Positions 10,567 through 20,726 of a stretch of 64,000 nt of DNA are shown one piece after another. The notes under the pieces were generated by a model. That model was not told the DNA's origin, did no database searches, and worked only from the letters and a program-made list of their open reading frames with translations. Every line of letters starts with the position of its first letter. The first letter of the stretch is position 1. The DNA comes from Shouchella clausii (GTDB lineage: Bacteria > Bacillota > Bacilli > Bacillales > Bacillaceae_D). The stretch is taken from positions 1-64,000 of the forward strand of contig NZ_BCXJ01000008.1 in assembly GCF_001598215.1 (NCBI RefSeq). Reading direction: 5' to 3'. The translations under genes were made by a program, and so were the position numbers.

Positions 10567-12555
10567 TTAATCGCGATTCTCCTTTGTTTCCTCTGAAGAC
10601 GGCGGACGGTTTTCGCCTACGTTTGTCGTTTCTTCATAAGCGCCTTCCACTTCTTCCGCTGAATCTTTTGACTGGATGTTCACTTTCATGTCGCCGTTTT
10701 TCTTCGACGCATGATGGTTTTCAGGCAGCTTGCCTTCATTAATGAGGGATTGGATTTGTTCGGCATCAAGCGTTTCAAGCGTAAGCAAATTCTTGGCAAT
10801 AAGGTCTAAACTATCCTTATTCGCAAGCAAGATTTGTTTACAGCGCTCATAACTGTCTTTTATGATGCGTTGAACTTCCAAATCAATTTCATGAGCAATC
10901 GCATCTGAATAATTTTGGTCGTTTTGGATGTCTCTTCCTAGGAAAACTTGACCCCCAGAACTTTGCCCAAATTGCATCGGCCCTAATTTGTCGCTCATGC
11001 CATATTCCGTTACCATTTTCCGCGCTATGCTTGTCGCTCGTTGGAAGTCATTATGAGCACCGGTGGATACTTCACCAAATTGGATTTCTTCAGCGACACG
11101 CCCACCAAGCAAGCCGACAATTTTATCAAGCAGCTCAGGCTTTGTCATAAAATAACGGTCTTCTTTTGGCAGCATCATCGCGTAACCGCCTGCCATTCCA
11201 CGAGGGACAATCGTTACTTTGTGGACCATGTCGGCGCTTTCCAACTTGACGCCAACAACAGTATGCCCAGCTTCATGCCACGCCACAATGTTCTTTTCTT
11301 TTTCGGAAATAACGCGGCTTTTTTTAGCTGGTCCCGCAATGACACGGTCAATGGCCTCTTCAATATGTTCCATGCCAATTTCTTTTTTGTCGTTTCTTGC
11401 TGCCACAAGCGCTGCTTCATTCAACAAGTTTTCAAGATCTGCGCCGGAAAAACCAGGCGTCCGAATAGCAATGAGATCAAGCTTTACTTCCTCACGAAGT
11501 GGCTTGTTTCTCGCATGGACTTTGAGCACTTCTTCACGCCCTTTAACATCAGGGGCGTTCACTTGAATTTGCCTGTCAAAACGACCTGGACGAAGGAGGG
11601 CTGGATCAAGGATATCAGCACGGTTTGTAGCAGCAATGATGATGATGCCTTCATTTGCGCTAAAACCGTCCATTTCCACAAGCAATTGGTTCAACGTTTG
11701 CTCACGTTCGTCATGGCCGCCACCGAGTCCAGCGCCACGCTGGCGCCCAACTGCGTCAATTTCATCAATAAAAATAATACACGGGGAATTCTTTTTAGCG
11801 TTCTCAAATAAATCACGCACACGGGAAGCCCCAACCCCAACAAACATTTCGACGAAATCAGAACCACTAATTGAGAAAAACGGCACGCCTGCTTCCCCGG
11901 CAACAGCTCGGGCAAGAAGCGTTTTCCCTGTACCTGGAGGACCGACAAGCAGCACCCCTTTAGGAATCCGCGCCCCAATCGCGGCAAACTTGCGCGGGTC
12001 TTTTAAAAACTCGACGACCTCGACAAGCTCCTGCTTCTCTTCGTCAGCACCGGCGACGTCTTTAAACTTCGCCTTTTTCTTCTCATCGCTAACCATTTTT
12101 GCTTTGCTTTTACCAAAGTTCATGACGCGGTTACCGCCACCGCCGCCACCGCCTTGGGCAGAACTCATGAGAAAAATGATGATCAGAAAGATTAGTAAAA
12201 ACGGCGCGATCATAATGATGGTTGACAACCAGTTGCTTTGTTCTTCTTCTGGTTCAACCGTCAACTCGACGCCTTCTATATTAGAGAGAAGGTCTGCTGT
12301 AATGTCTGAATTCAGAATCGTTGTGGTGAAATTTTCGCCATCTGTTTGCCCTGCAAACTGTCCTGTGACAACTAAAACAGAACGTTCAGGCTGAACAGTA
12401 ATATTTTCCACTTCTCCTTGCTCGAGCTTCTCTAAGAATTCATCATAGCGAACTTGCTGGGTTTCTGTAGGGTCATTTGAAAAACTTTGGACCCCTGCAA
12501 TAATAATCAGCATCAGTATCGTCAAGATGACTATCGTGCGTACTGTACGATTCAT
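10567..12555 (-). CDS. ftsH: ATP-dependent zinc metalloprotease FtsH
   Basis: Membrane-anchored AAA+ protease that degrades misfolded membrane proteins and regulators such as Spo0E-type factors. The 662-residue protein has two membrane helices (about 5-25 and 108-131) flanking an extracytoplasmic domain, a glycine run (135-141), Walker A GPPGTGKT (205-212), Walker B IIFIDEID, the second region of homology with LLRPGRFDR, and the zinc motif HEAGH (427-431). The C-terminal tail is acidic and low complexity. It follows hprT as in B. subtilis. Confidence 0.97.
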   Translation of the reverse strand: MNRTVRTIVILTILMLIIIAGVQSFSNDPTETQQVRYDEFLEKLEQGEVENITVQPERSVLVVTGQFAGQTDGENFTTTILNSDITADLLSNIEGVELTVEPEEEQSNWLSTIIMIAPFLLIFLIIIFLMSSAQGGGGGGGNRVMNFGKSKAKMVSDEKKKAKFKDVAGADEEKQELVEVVEFLKDPRKFAAIGARIPKGVLLVGPPGTGKTLLARAVAGEAGVPFFSISGSDFVEMFVGVGASRVRDLFENAKKNSPCIIFIDEIDAVGRQRGAGLGGGHDEREQTLNQLLVEMDGFSANEGIIIIAATNRADILDPALLRPGRFDRQIQVNAPDVKGREEVLKVHARNKPLREEVKLDLIAIRTPGFSGADLENLLNEAALVAARNDKKEIGMEHIEEAIDRVIAGPAKKSRVISEKEKNIVAWHEAGHTVVGVKLESADMVHKVTIVPRGMAGGYAMMLPKEDRYFMTKPELLDKIVGLLGGRVAEEIQFGEVSTGAHNDFQRATSIARKMVTEYGMSDKLGPMQFGQSSGGQVFLGRDIQNDQNYSDAIAHEIDLEVQRIIKDSYERCKQILLANKDSLDLIAKNLLTLETLDAEQIQSLINEGKLPENHHASKKNGDMKVNIQSKDSAEEVEGAYEETTNVGENRPPSSEETKENRD

Positions 12556-12591
12556 TCTGTACCTCCTCCCGCGTCCAACAAAACTGCACCT

Positions 12592-12621
12592 ATCTTACCA
12601 TAAGAAATCGTTCTGTACCAA
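12592..12621 (-). promoter_or_regulatory. candidate ftsH promoter
   Basis: Minus strand -35-like TTGGTA (12616-12621), an 18-bp spacer and -10 TAAGAT (12592-12597), between hprT and ftsH. The -35 matches consensus at the first three positions and the last. Confidence 0.45.
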
Positions 12622-12624
12622 TAA

Positions 12625-13164
12625 TTAGCCTTCATAAACTTCAGGTTTCAGTATTCCGACATAAGGCAAATTACGGTAGCGTTCTGCAAAGTCTAGACCG
12701 TATCCTACTACAAATTCGTCCGGGACAACAAAACCTGTCATATCCGGCACCAAATCCACTTTTCTGCCTTCTGGCTTATCGAGAAGCGTTACCACTTTTA
12801 CCGACTTAGCCTTCCGGTATTTAAACAACTCGACTAAATAGCTTAGCGTTAAGCCGCTGTCAATGATGTCTTCGACAATTAAGACATCACGCCCTTCCAC
12901 TTTCGTGTCAAGGTCTTTTACAATTTTCACTTCACCTGAGGAGACAGTGCCTTTTCCATAGCTGGACACATCCATAAAATCAATTTCCAAGTGGGTATCC
13001 ACAGCTTTAATCAAATCAGCCATGAAAGGCAGGGCGCCTTTTAAAACACCGACAAATAGTGGAAAACGGCCTTCATACTCTTTTGTGATAGCCTGCCCCA
13101 ATTCCTTGATTTTTTGCTGAATTTGTTCCTCAGTCAATAAAATTTCTTTCATGTCGTTCTTCAT
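12625..13164 (-). CDS. hprT: hypoxanthine-guanine phosphoribosyltransferase
   Basis: Purine salvage enzyme that couples hypoxanthine or guanine to PRPP. With ATG 13164 it has 179 residues, close to the 180 of B. subtilis HprT, and carries the PRPP loop [14 protein letters not shown] and the [16 protein letters not shown] ending. The frame continues upstream to 13215 into tilS, but AGGAGGT lies inside that extension. In Bacillus TilS and HprT form a complex that controls ftsH, and the gene trio is kept here (tilS-hprT-ftsH). Confidence 0.94.
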   Translation of the reverse strand: MKNDMKEILLTEEQIQQKIKELGQAITKEYEGRFPLFVGVLKGALPFMADLIKAVDTHLEIDFMDVSSYGKGTVSSGEVKIVKDLDTKVEGRDVLIVEDIIDSGLTLSYLVELFKYRKAKSVKVVTLLDKPEGRKVDLVPDMTGFVVPDEFVVGYGLDFAERYRNLPYVGILKPEVYEG

Positions 13165-13205
13165 GTACGGTCTTGTACCTCCTGTAAGTTGGTGCCTTTT
13201 TCTCG

Positions 13206-14615
13206 TTATGGCCATTTATGTTGGGAAAAAGTAACATGGAGTAGCTCGCCTTGTTCATCAGCGGAGCGGGTGAGAATGCGGGATGTTTGAAGTGAAGGCA
13301 CCCAAAGAATCGAGTCATTTGCATCGACAAGCAGAGGCCAAGCATCTCTTTTGGCGCGATCTACTTTTCGATCGATAAACAAACGGTTCACTTTTTTGCT
13401 TCCGCTCATTCCGCTTGGGGAAAGCTTATCTCCCGGCTTGCGATTTCGTATGTATAGCGGAAAAGCCACTTGGCTCGCCTGAAATGAAACAGCATCCGTA
13501 TGTTCTAATTCCAATAGTTCTTCTCGTGTATCCGCCCTGATTACTCCAAGGGGCGTGTCTACTTTACCTGGGATACAAAGCAGATGACAATAAGCTTTTA
13601 TTTCTGTAAAAGAGGCGGTTGTGAACAAGCACGTCCCGTAGGAACGTTTCACTTGTACCCCACCTGGCAAATCTAGTTGAGCGGAAGGGGCACTTGTTTG
13701 GAGAAACGCTTGGATCTGCTCAATTGCATCAGGAAAAGCACGCATGTCATTTACTCCGTGAACATTTAAGTGAAGATAATTTAATATTAGATGAATCATT
13801 CTTCTTTGTAAAGGAAAGGGGGCAAGACAAAGCGCCTGAATTTCAAGTTCGATACTTTTCTCGCTTTTTCCCATTAAAATTTGATTCAAATGAGCTTTCG
13901 CCTGCTCCATTAAATAGTGGTTGTCATCATCCTGCCAGCGGTCAAAACGGCCAATGTGTTTATGGATATGGGGGTTTTCCTCGACAAGATAAGGAGCGAT
14001 GTTCATTCGAAACCGATTGCGCGTATAAGCATCGGAAAAATTACTCTGGTCGATTCGGTAAGGAATGTCATTTTCGTTACAGTATGCGACAATGGATCGC
14101 TTCGTTTCTTCAAGAAGCGGTCGCGCCAAAACACCATTTGAAAAGGGTCTTGTAGCCGCAATGCCTAGTTTCGTCAACGGCGTCGTTCCACGAGTCAGTT
14201 TCATAAAAGCCGTTTCTACTTCATCGTCGCCATGGTGGGCAGTCAAAAGCACCGTTGCATGTACTCGCTCCATTTCCCCTTGAAAGACCTGGTAGCGGAG
14301 TGTACGGGCCGCTTGTTGCGTACCAACATGGCGCTCGGCTTTAAAGGCAGCGACGTCGACGTCTTTCACATTGCACGGCACGCCGAGGCGAGCAGAGAAA
14401 GCTTGAACAAGTTCGGCATCTCTATTTGACTCTTCGCCTCGCAGGCGGTGGTTTACATGAACGACAAACAGATTGAGCCTCCACTTTGCTTGCAATTTGG
14501 CCATTATTGCAAGGAGCGCCATTGAATCGGGGCCGCCTGAGACGGCAACGAGTACGTTTGCTTCCATTTCAAACAATCGATTGTTTGCGATAAACTGTTC
14601 CACGCGTGCTTCCAT
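13206..14615 (-). CDS. tilS: tRNA(Ile)-lysidine synthase
   Basis: Modifies C34 of the AUA-decoding tRNA-Ile to lysidine, an essential reaction. The 469-residue protein has the PP-loop SGGPDS at 26-31, the [11 protein letters not shown] segment and [12 protein letters not shown], followed by the substrate-binding domain and a C-terminal TilS_C region ([18 protein letters not shown]). It lies directly upstream of hprT. The order yabT-tilS-hprT-ftsH is the standard Bacillus one. Confidence 0.95.
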   Translation of the reverse strand: MEARVEQFIANNRLFEMEANVLVAVSGGPDSMALLAIMAKLQAKWRLNLFVVHVNHRLRGEESNRDAELVQAFSARLGVPCNVKDVDVAAFKAERHVGTQQAARTLRYQVFQGEMERVHATVLLTAHHGDDEVETAFMKLTRGTTPLTKLGIAATRPFSNGVLARPLLEETKRSIVAYCNENDIPYRIDQSNFSDAYTRNRFRMNIAPYLVEENPHIHKHIGRFDRWQDDDNHYLMEQAKAHLNQILMGKSEKSIELEIQALCLAPFPLQRRMIHLILNYLHLNVHGVNDMRAFPDAIEQIQAFLQTSAPSAQLDLPGGVQVKRSYGTCLFTTASFTEIKAYCHLLCIPGKVDTPLGVIRADTREELLELEHTDAVSFQASQVAFPLYIRNRKPGDKLSPSGMSGSKKVNRLFIDRKVDRAKRDAWPLLVDANDSILWVPSLQTSRILTRSADEQGELLHVTFSQHKWP

Positions 14616-14636
14616 TCTATTCGCCCCTATAGCTTT

Positions 14637-15584
14637 TCAAAATGATTGTATTAATAAGTATAGGACAAAAAGGATGAGAACAAAAGACATCACTAGGATT
14701 AAGTCGATCGGCGCCCCTTTCTGTTTTCTTGCTTTATGTTGCTGTTTCCGTTTCACTCGGCTATGTCCTTCGGTTTGCTTCACTGAGGCAAGAAAGTCGT
14801 TTTTCATTGCTTCCGCAGATCCATACCCTCCCATTAACGCTTTATAAACCACTTCCCGGTAAGGTTTTAATAGCGGCGCTTGATAAACAAGCTTTTTTAA
14901 TTGGTTTGCCGTATTGCCCCGCTCTTTTTTTACTTGCCGTGGATACGCACAGTCGACGATCATCATCGCCGCCGCAAATAAGTCATAGGTCGGTTCCGCC
15001 TTTCGTGTTCCTTGTTCCCAGTAACCTCGGTCGTAATACTCGGTATATTCCTTGATCGCACGTCCCACTCGTGTGGTCCCGCCTACATCTAACAATCTTA
15101 CTTCAGCCGAACGACGAGTGACGATCACATTTTCGGGCTTTAAATCGCCAAATACCCAGCCCTGTTGATGGAGCGCGCTTAATGCACCCAACAATTGCAA
15201 TGCTAATACAGGCAGCCACTCTGGCCCTTTGCCCCGGAGGAAGTCAACAAAATTTTCGCCTTCAATATACTCCATTGCGTAGAAAGGAAGGACGCTGTTG
15301 ACAGACAGGAAGTCGTCAACGTCAAATAAGCAAGGCCCAAGCGGCTTGCCTTGGACCTTGCTGAACTGTTTCAGTACATTCGCTTCTGCTGTAATTGACA
15401 TCGGTTCTGTGCCGATCTTTAAAGCAACTGAACCCGTTTCTCCTTCTGCCAAGTAAACATAGCCAGTGACCCCTGCCCCAAGTTTTCGAATCAACTTATA
15501 AGGTTTACGGTTCCACTTGCCGCGAAATGCCAGTCCTGGGTAAAGTTCAAAATCCAAATCGCCCTTGGCGCTGTTCATTCTCAT
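14637..15584 (-). CDS. yabT: membrane-anchored serine/threonine kinase YabT
   Basis: Hanks-type kinase; its B. subtilis counterpart acts in sporulation and phosphorylates RecA. Seen: glycine loop KLGAGVTGYVY, VAIK-like VALKIG, the catalytic loop FGDLKPENVIV (the usual HRD is replaced by FGD but the aspartate and asparagine remain), DVGG in place of DFG, a basic stretch, and one C-terminal membrane helix (last ~20 residues) with almost nothing after it. ATG 15584 has AAAGGAG upstream, giving 315 residues; the frame extends to 15620. It overlaps yabS by 38 bp. Confidence 0.88.
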   Translation of the reverse strand: MRMNSAKGDLDFELYPGLAFRGKWNRKPYKLIRKLGAGVTGYVYLAEGETGSVALKIGTEPMSITAEANVLKQFSKVQGKPLGPCLFDVDDFLSVNSVLPFYAMEYIEGENFVDFLRGKGPEWLPVLALQLLGALSALHQQGWVFGDLKPENVIVTRRSAEVRLLDVGGTTRVGRAIKEYTEYYDRGYWEQGTRKAEPTYDLFAAAMMIVDCAYPRQVKKERGNTANQLKKLVYQAPLLKPYREVVYKALMGGYGSAEAMKNDFLASVKQTEGHSRVKRKQQHKARKQKGAPIDLILVMSFVLILFVLYLLIQSF

Positions 15585-16284
15585 CGTCTTCCAATCTCCT
15601 TTTGCCCCGTCTTTCCTCAAACACTTGGAGTGCTGCTTGTAAAGCTGGGCCAGTCGGTGTCATTCCCGCCGTTGACAGTTTTGTAAAAGTCGCAGTTAGT
15701 GATTGGAGCTTTGGAGTCCAATCAAGCAATCTCTCAATCGGCTTTCTTTTCCCGGGAAATGAATACAAAGAAAATTTCGTATCCCCTGAGCGGGAGTTTA
15801 AGCTGATTGACAAATCCAATAACGCTTCTTGTACCATCGGTAATTTATTTGCCATGCTTGCACTTGTGTCGATTAATACAAGTACCTCTAAGAGCACTTT
15901 CTCACCTAGATCATCCACTACTTCCATCACTTGTCCACGTTTTTCCGGCGGCAAGTCTTCCATTTCATCGTTTTGACCTAATATTTGTTTAAGTTCTTGG
16001 TTGACGACACCGTGGAGTGTTTGCGTCATCGCTTTTCTTGTTACCATCTGAACTGTTTTAGCCAGTTGCCTGGCAAAAACAATTTCGCTTACCCCTCCAC
16101 CAGCCAGTGCAATCGCTTCAACCTCTTGAAGCCCTTTTTCATTTTCGCGATTTTCATCAGTAATGCCGATTACATTTACCGTAACGTCATACTCTTGGGC
16201 CAAGCGCGCAATCGCTACAGGATCTTCGCCATAGTTCGAATGCCCGTCAGTCATGAGCAAAATTTGCCTTAATGTCCCATTCAT
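15547..16284 (-). CDS. yabS: VWA-domain protein YabS (permuted order)
   Basis: Von Willebrand A-type protein of unknown exact role, next to spoIIE and the kinase yabT. Start ATG 16284 has GGAGGGG upstream and gives 245 residues beginning MNGTLRQILLMTDG. The order of elements is unusual: the TDGxSN strand and GITVNVIGI half, normally C-terminal, comes first (residues 5-85). The metal-binding DTSASM motif and the TPTGPAL threonine loop, normally N-terminal, come last (about residues 136-215). B. subtilis YabS appears to share this arrangement. Confidence 0.88.
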   Translation of the reverse strand: MNGTLRQILLMTDGHSNYGEDPVAIARLAQEYDVTVNVIGITDENRENEKGLQEVEAIALAGGGVSEIVFARQLAKTVQMVTRKAMTQTLHGVVNQELKQILGQNDEMEDLPPEKRGQVMEVVDDLGEKVLLEVLVLIDTSASMANKLPMVQEALLDLSISLNSRSGDTKFSLYSFPGKRKPIERLLDWTPKLQSLTATFTKLSTAGMTPTGPALQAALQVFEERRGKRRLEDDENEQRQGRFGF

Positions 16285-16346
16285 TCGTTTCCCCTCCATC
16301 TGATTTCGTGTTACCATCATGGTCATATTGGAGGGAAAATATACTT

Positions 16347-18869
16347 TTAAGTGCCTGTTGCCTGTTTATAGAACGGTGTAGCTTTCTTGTTTTTTGTCGT
16401 CTTCGGATGGATCGGGATCGAAGACCATTTCGGCGTATTGTGTTTCAACTGTGTAACGACGATCGTCATGTCATCTTCAATCACAATCCCTTTTTCCGAA
16501 CGAATGACTTTCTCTAAGAGCACATCGGCCACTTCTTGTGGGTCATCTGTTTCAATTTCCTTAATCATACGCTTCATCCATTGCTCCTTGTTCTCAATTT
16601 GCCTTTTCGCATCAAACACCCCATCGCTGCACATAATCAGCAAGTCACCTGGCTTAAGCTGCTCGCTAACAACATCTACTTCAAATTCATGGAGAATTCC
16701 CATTGGCAAGTTGCCTGCTTCAATTTTTATGACGTGGTCTTTGCGTTTAATAAAGCTTGGTGTTGATCCAATTTTCAGGAACTTTGCTCCTGCATCTTGC
16801 ATATCTATCATCGCCAGATCGATTGTAGAGAACATTTCTTCTGTGTTGCGCAATGACAATATGGAATTGACTGACTTGATTGCCACTGTTTCTTCAATCC
16901 CTGATTGCAACACTTTTTGCAGCAACTTCAACGTTTCACTGCTTTCCAAATGAGCTTTTTCACCGTTTCCCATGCCGTCACTTATCGCAACTGCGAACTT
17001 TTCGCTATTTAATTTGATCATGGCATAATTGTCTCCAGATAACCATTCGCCGCCTTTGGCGACTTTGGCAATGCCTGTTTCAACAGCAAAAGGCTTTGCT
17101 GATCCAAATGAAATATGGCTATATCCATTTGAATAAAAGCCTGGTTCTTCCCGCATTAATACAATCGTTTCCTTGACTAAATCAGAAAGCATTGGCGCGA
17201 TGATTTTTTCCGCCTCGCCATTTTCATGGCTGCATAGAACACTCATTTCAATTTCAATGCTGCCACTCTCCATGCTGTAAATGTCTATATGCCCAACCTC
17301 AAGGCCGGCGTTTCTCAAAGCATCTACCATGTGCTCTTCTTGGATGACATGAGGCTGCTTTTCTTTTTGGATCTCTTTTGCGAAATCACCCATTACCCGG
17401 GAAACGCCAAGCAATTGGTCGGCGACTAGCCGCTGGCTCTCTAACACTTGTCTCTTCAATTCCTTGTTTGCCCGATAATGGTTCACCTCAGCATTAAGGG
17501 CAGCCATGACTTGGTCAGGCTTGCGGCAATGGCTGCGCCATTGCCTTTGTAATTTTGCATCGACAACCGCTCCGTGCACCTCGCTTTCCTGGACCATTTG
17601 CTTCATTGAATCATAGGTAGCATTAAAATTTTGCACCCAGCACTTTTCTTTCAACATGCACGTTTGGCATGTTTTTTCCGTCACGCGGCTAAGGAGCACA
17701 TCGACCTCATGGTCATGCTCTTCTTCCTCATTTTTAGGAGGTGTATGAAAGCTGTTCGATAGCGTTTGGAACAAAGACGAAAACCGTTCAACCTTTCCCG
17801 CTGTCGCGTCTCGGACTTTGCGTAAATATTGCTGCTGTTCCTGGGAATGCTCCACAGTCCCAGGAATATAGCGTGCTACCTTTGTCAGCCAGCTCTTTGG
17901 CGTCAGTAAAAATAGCGTGATTGCAATGGCAGACTCCGACACACTTGCCCCAAGCCCGCCCCCTTGGCCATACATGCCAATTAAGAGCGTTCCTACAAGG
18001 AGGCCAAGTGACACGCCGATCCGTTTTCCTTCCTTTAACAACCCGCCTAACAAACCCGCAAAGGCAAGCAGGCTCATCTGATAGAGACTTGCTAAACTCG
18101 CTAAGCTTAAAATCAAGCCTGTCACCACCCCGACCGTCGAGCCGATTGCGGCCCCGCCAACAAAAGCGAACACTAAAACGAGGTAACTTGCAAAGCTATG
18201 CTGAAGCACGGCCTCATTTATCGTCCAACCGACTGTTCCAGTCATTACAGAGGCAAGCAATATGATCAAACAAATAATTTCTTCGTTCCGAAGGGCTTGT
18301 CCGCCTCTTTTTCCTGTCACAAGCGGTATGCTTTGGATAAAGATCATCGTCAGGATAAAGCTAAGTGCCGCTTCGACTGTAGCCATCATCATCGCATATT
18401 GGCTTAATCCACCTTCTGTGAAAAATACGAGTAACAGCCTCGTTGCGATACTAGCTGAAAACACAAGATAAGGGAGCGATTTAGCAGGGTGTTTCATGAA
18501 CATTTTCATACATTTGTACAGGATAAGAAAGAACCCGATCCCTGCAATGGCAAAAATAAATTGACCGTGGAAACTAAATACAGCACCGGCTAATAACGAA
18601 GCCGCGGCAATGAGTGATTGAGAGCGTCTTAACAAAAACACGGCAGCCAAAAATGGCAAGATAAATGGAGTCAACTCTGATAAAATCATAGCCCTTCCTA
18701 GCAGAAAACCAAGAATAGCAATGAATATCCCCCAATCATAAAGCACCGTTTTGGCTCCGCTTTTAAGGGCTTGTCCACCGCTTGCACATTTGGCCCATAT
18801 ACCATTGAGCTTTTCAGCTACTTTTGCTGTACCCATTTCTTCTGACGTCTTTATCACTTTACTTATCAT
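16347..18869 (-). CDS. spoIIE: stage II sporulation protein E, membrane PP2C phosphatase
   Basis: Dephosphorylates SpoIIAA to activate sigma-F in the forespore and helps polar septation. The 840-residue protein has about ten membrane helices in the first ~330 residues, a central regulatory region with an HDHEVDVLLSRV segment and CQTCMLKEKC, and a C-terminal PP2C domain with AISDGMGNGEKA and LLIMCSDGVFDA aspartates. It is monocistronic, with spoIIE-yabS-yabT in the usual order. Spo0A-like boxes lie upstream. Confidence 0.97.
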   Translation of the reverse strand: MISKVIKTSEEMGTAKVAEKLNGIWAKCASGGQALKSGAKTVLYDWGIFIAILGFLLGRAMILSELTPFILPFLAAVFLLRRSQSLIAAASLLAGAVFSFHGQFIFAIAGIGFFLILYKCMKMFMKHPAKSLPYLVFSASIATRLLLVFFTEGGLSQYAMMMATVEAALSFILTMIFIQSIPLVTGKRGGQALRNEEIICLIILLASVMTGTVGWTINEAVLQHSFASYLVLVFAFVGGAAIGSTVGVVTGLILSLASLASLYQMSLLAFAGLLGGLLKEGKRIGVSLGLLVGTLLIGMYGQGGGLGASVSESAIAITLFLLTPKSWLTKVARYIPGTVEHSQEQQQYLRKVRDATAGKVERFSSLFQTLSNSFHTPPKNEEEEHDHEVDVLLSRVTEKTCQTCMLKEKCWVQNFNATYDSMKQMVQESEVHGAVVDAKLQRQWRSHCRKPDQVMAALNAEVNHYRANKELKRQVLESQRLVADQLLGVSRVMGDFAKEIQKEKQPHVIQEEHMVDALRNAGLEVGHIDIYSMESGSIEIEMSVLCSHENGEAEKIIAPMLSDLVKETIVLMREEPGFYSNGYSHISFGSAKPFAVETGIAKVAKGGEWLSGDNYAMIKLNSEKFAVAISDGMGNGEKAHLESSETLKLLQKVLQSGIEETVAIKSVNSILSLRNTEEMFSTIDLAMIDMQDAGAKFLKIGSTPSFIKRKDHVIKIEAGNLPMGILHEFEVDVVSEQLKPGDLLIMCSDGVFDAKRQIENKEQWMKRMIKEIETDDPQEVADVLLEKVIRSEKGIVIEDDMTIVVTQLKHNTPKWSSIPIHPKTTKNKKATPFYKQATGT

Positions 18870-18902
18870 TCTCGCCCACCACCCTATTAATATCGTACGT
18901 AC

Positions 18903-18968
18903 ACTATAGCAAGCAAAGCTGGAGCAATTTGTCAGAATTAAGGGCCAATATGAAAAATTATTTCGACG
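18903..18968 (-). promoter_or_regulatory. spoIIE promoter with Spo0A-like boxes
   Basis: Minus strand -10 TATAGT (18903-18908) lacks a consensus -35 at 17 bp. Instead it has a Spo0A-like TGACAAA (18928-18934) and an upstream CGTCGAAA (18961-18968, 6 of 7 to TGTCGAA). Spo0A-activated promoters such as B. subtilis spoIIE have a box displaced in this way. The assignment is an inference from position and motif. Confidence 0.45.
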
Positions 18969-19121
18969 TACTTCGGGCTAATCAGTGTGGATGATTCACA
19001 AAAATCGAATAATAGGGGTTTGATGTTAGCGTATCTTTGGGTAGATGCTCAATGGTTGGCTAGAAATGACGTACGAATTAAGGCATAGGGAAAACTCATT
19101 TTTCTCAATCTGTTGACAACA

Positions 19122-19147
19122 TAAAAGCCGCACCCAACGATGCGGCT
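19122..19147 (-). terminator. terminator after citrate transporter gene
   Basis: AGCCGCA/TGCGGCT stem (19126-19132 with 19141-19147), followed by TTTTAT on the minus strand, 10 bp after the stop codon. Confidence 0.75.
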
Positions 19148-19156
19148 CTCACGCTA

Positions 19157-20479
19157 TTATGCGAATGTAATAATGCCCAGGAAGTAAGCGCTCACAAGCA
19201 TGATGATGCTAAATCCCCACATAATAAAAAAGGAATAACGGATATGTTTCCCCATTTCAAGGCCTGCAAGCTGCAATGCCAGCCATACGGCCGGAGCAAG
19301 AGGGCTAACAAATGTACCAATGATGTTTCCGATCACGAGCGCATATGCGGCTGAAGTGGAAGAAACCCCGACTTCTGTTACAATCTGTTCAACGAGTGGC
19401 AACAATGCAAAATAATAGGCATCTGTGCTTAAAATTAAGTCAAATGGGACGCCAAAAAAGCCGATAATGACATGAAGATAAGGAACAACAGCGTGTGGAA
19501 GCACGCCAACTATATCGACTGCCAGCGCCCGAAGCATCCCTGACTCGTTTAAGATTCCTAAAAAACAGCCTGCCGCAATGATGATCGTTGCCATCATTAA
19601 CGCATTTGGAGCATGCCTTTTAATTGCTTCCATTTGGTCGTCTACTTTCCGTAAATTAAACGGCAGCGCCAGCGCCACGCCAAGCATAAATACGAGCGGA
19701 GACGGCAAGACGTCGACGGCCAAAACAATAATGACAGCAGCCATTAGAAGAGCATTGACAGTCATTTGCAGAGCGCCTGCTTTCTTTTGACTTTCTTTTC
19801 CTTTCGAGGCATTTGCCGCGTAGGCTGTAGCTGCTGCTTCATTCCATACATGGCGATCGGCAATTCTCTTTTTTTCTCTGAGAGCAAGCAACACCGCTAG
19901 CCCGAGCAGAAACGCGATGCCAATAAGTTGCAAAGGGATAAGCGGCAACCAAAGTTCTCCGGCGCTCATATTAAGTACGGTACCAACACGCGCCACCGGT
20001 CCTGCCCACGGCACCATATTCATGATGCTTGCCCCTAGACCAATTAATAGCAGAAGCAAATACGGGCTCATCTGTAAACGCTTGTAAGTAGGCAAAAGCG
20101 CCGGGACTGTCAACAAGAACGTCGTTGCTCCCGAGCCATCGAGATGAGCGACGCTGGCAACGATAACTGTTGCTACTGCTACGCCAATGACATTTCCTTT
20201 TGAGAGGGCAAGCACTTTATTGATAACTGGATCAAACAAGCCTGCATCTTGCATAATGCCAAAAAAGAGTATCGCGAAAATAAACATAACGGCGACAGAA
20301 ATAACATCATTGACGCCTACACTGAAAAAACCACTAATGTCATCTAATTCGAAGCCTGCAACGACAGCAGCTATAATGGGAATAAGCGTAAAAGCAACGA
20401 TTGGCGACACTTTTTTGCTGATAAGCAAAGCGACAACTGCCACAATCGCAATCAGTCCAATAAAACTAAGGCTAAACAT
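19157..20479 (-). CDS. CitMHS-family divalent cation-citrate symporter
   Basis: Predicted 440-residue inner-membrane transporter taking up citrate complexed with Mg2+ or another metal. It has about 11-12 hydrophobic helices and the CitMHS-type central segment VAHLDGSGATTFLLTVPALLP, plus STDAYYFALLPL and ASIMNMVPWAGP. Not part of the B. subtilis order at this place, so an accessory insertion between spoIIE and the tRNA gene. GGAAGGAG precedes ATG 20479. A cre-like site upstream suggests carbon catabolite repression, as for B. subtilis citM. The metal specificity cannot be read from the sequence. Confidence 0.88.
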   Translation of the reverse strand: MFSLSFIGLIAIVAVVALLISKKVSPIVAFTLIPIIAAVVAGFELDDISGFFSVGVNDVISVAVMFIFAILFFGIMQDAGLFDPVINKVLALSKGNVIGVAVATVIVASVAHLDGSGATTFLLTVPALLPTYKRLQMSPYLLLLLIGLGASIMNMVPWAGPVARVGTVLNMSAGELWLPLIPLQLIGIAFLLGLAVLLALREKKRIADRHVWNEAAATAYAANASKGKESQKKAGALQMTVNALLMAAVIIVLAVDVLPSPLVFMLGVALALPFNLRKVDDQMEAIKRHAPNALMMATIIIAAGCFLGILNESGMLRALAVDIVGVLPHAVVPYLHVIIGFFGVPFDLILSTDAYYFALLPLVEQIVTEVGVSSTSAAYALVIGNIIGTFVSPLAPAVWLALQLAGLEMGKHIRYSFFIMWGFSIIMLVSAYFLGIITFA

Positions 20480-20551
20480 ACCGGTCTCCTTCCAAACAAT
20501 TAATCAATCTTATAATGAGATTTCTCTTATCTTAACGAAACAGGCGGGCCC

Positions 20552-20565
20552 TGTAACCGTTTCCA
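20552..20565 (-). promoter_or_regulatory. CcpA cre site upstream of citrate transporter
   Basis: Minus strand TGGAAACGGTTACA matches the cre consensus TGWAANCGNTNWCA at 13 of 14 positions. It lies 73 bp upstream of the transporter start. Confidence 0.6.
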
Positions 20566-20622
20566 ATTTAATGGGCATTCTATTCATTTTTTTTATTTTG
20601 TCCATTTTGTTTACGAGACGCG

Positions 20623-20659
20623 AAAAAACCCTCTTTTCCTTTTCAGAAAAGAGGGTTTT
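20623..20659 (-). terminator. terminator after tRNA-Met
   Basis: A 13-bp perfect stem AAACCCTCTTTTC/GAAAAGAGGGTTT, followed on the minus strand by six T. It ends the tRNA-Met transcript; the plus strand also has a T run. Confidence 0.85.
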
Positions 20660-20726
20660 ATCCTGCAGAAAACACTCAGGATCGTTCTATTGACAAGCAT
20701 TTTCTACCAGTTTGATAACTAATAGA

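Noticed and set aside
11041-11811. Long plus-strand open frame opposite ftsH (256 codons), and similar ones opposite mfd (35173-35937) and spoIIE
   Set aside because: They lie wholly antisense to strongly conserved genes, have no ribosome site or family similarity, and are explained by codon bias of the real genes.
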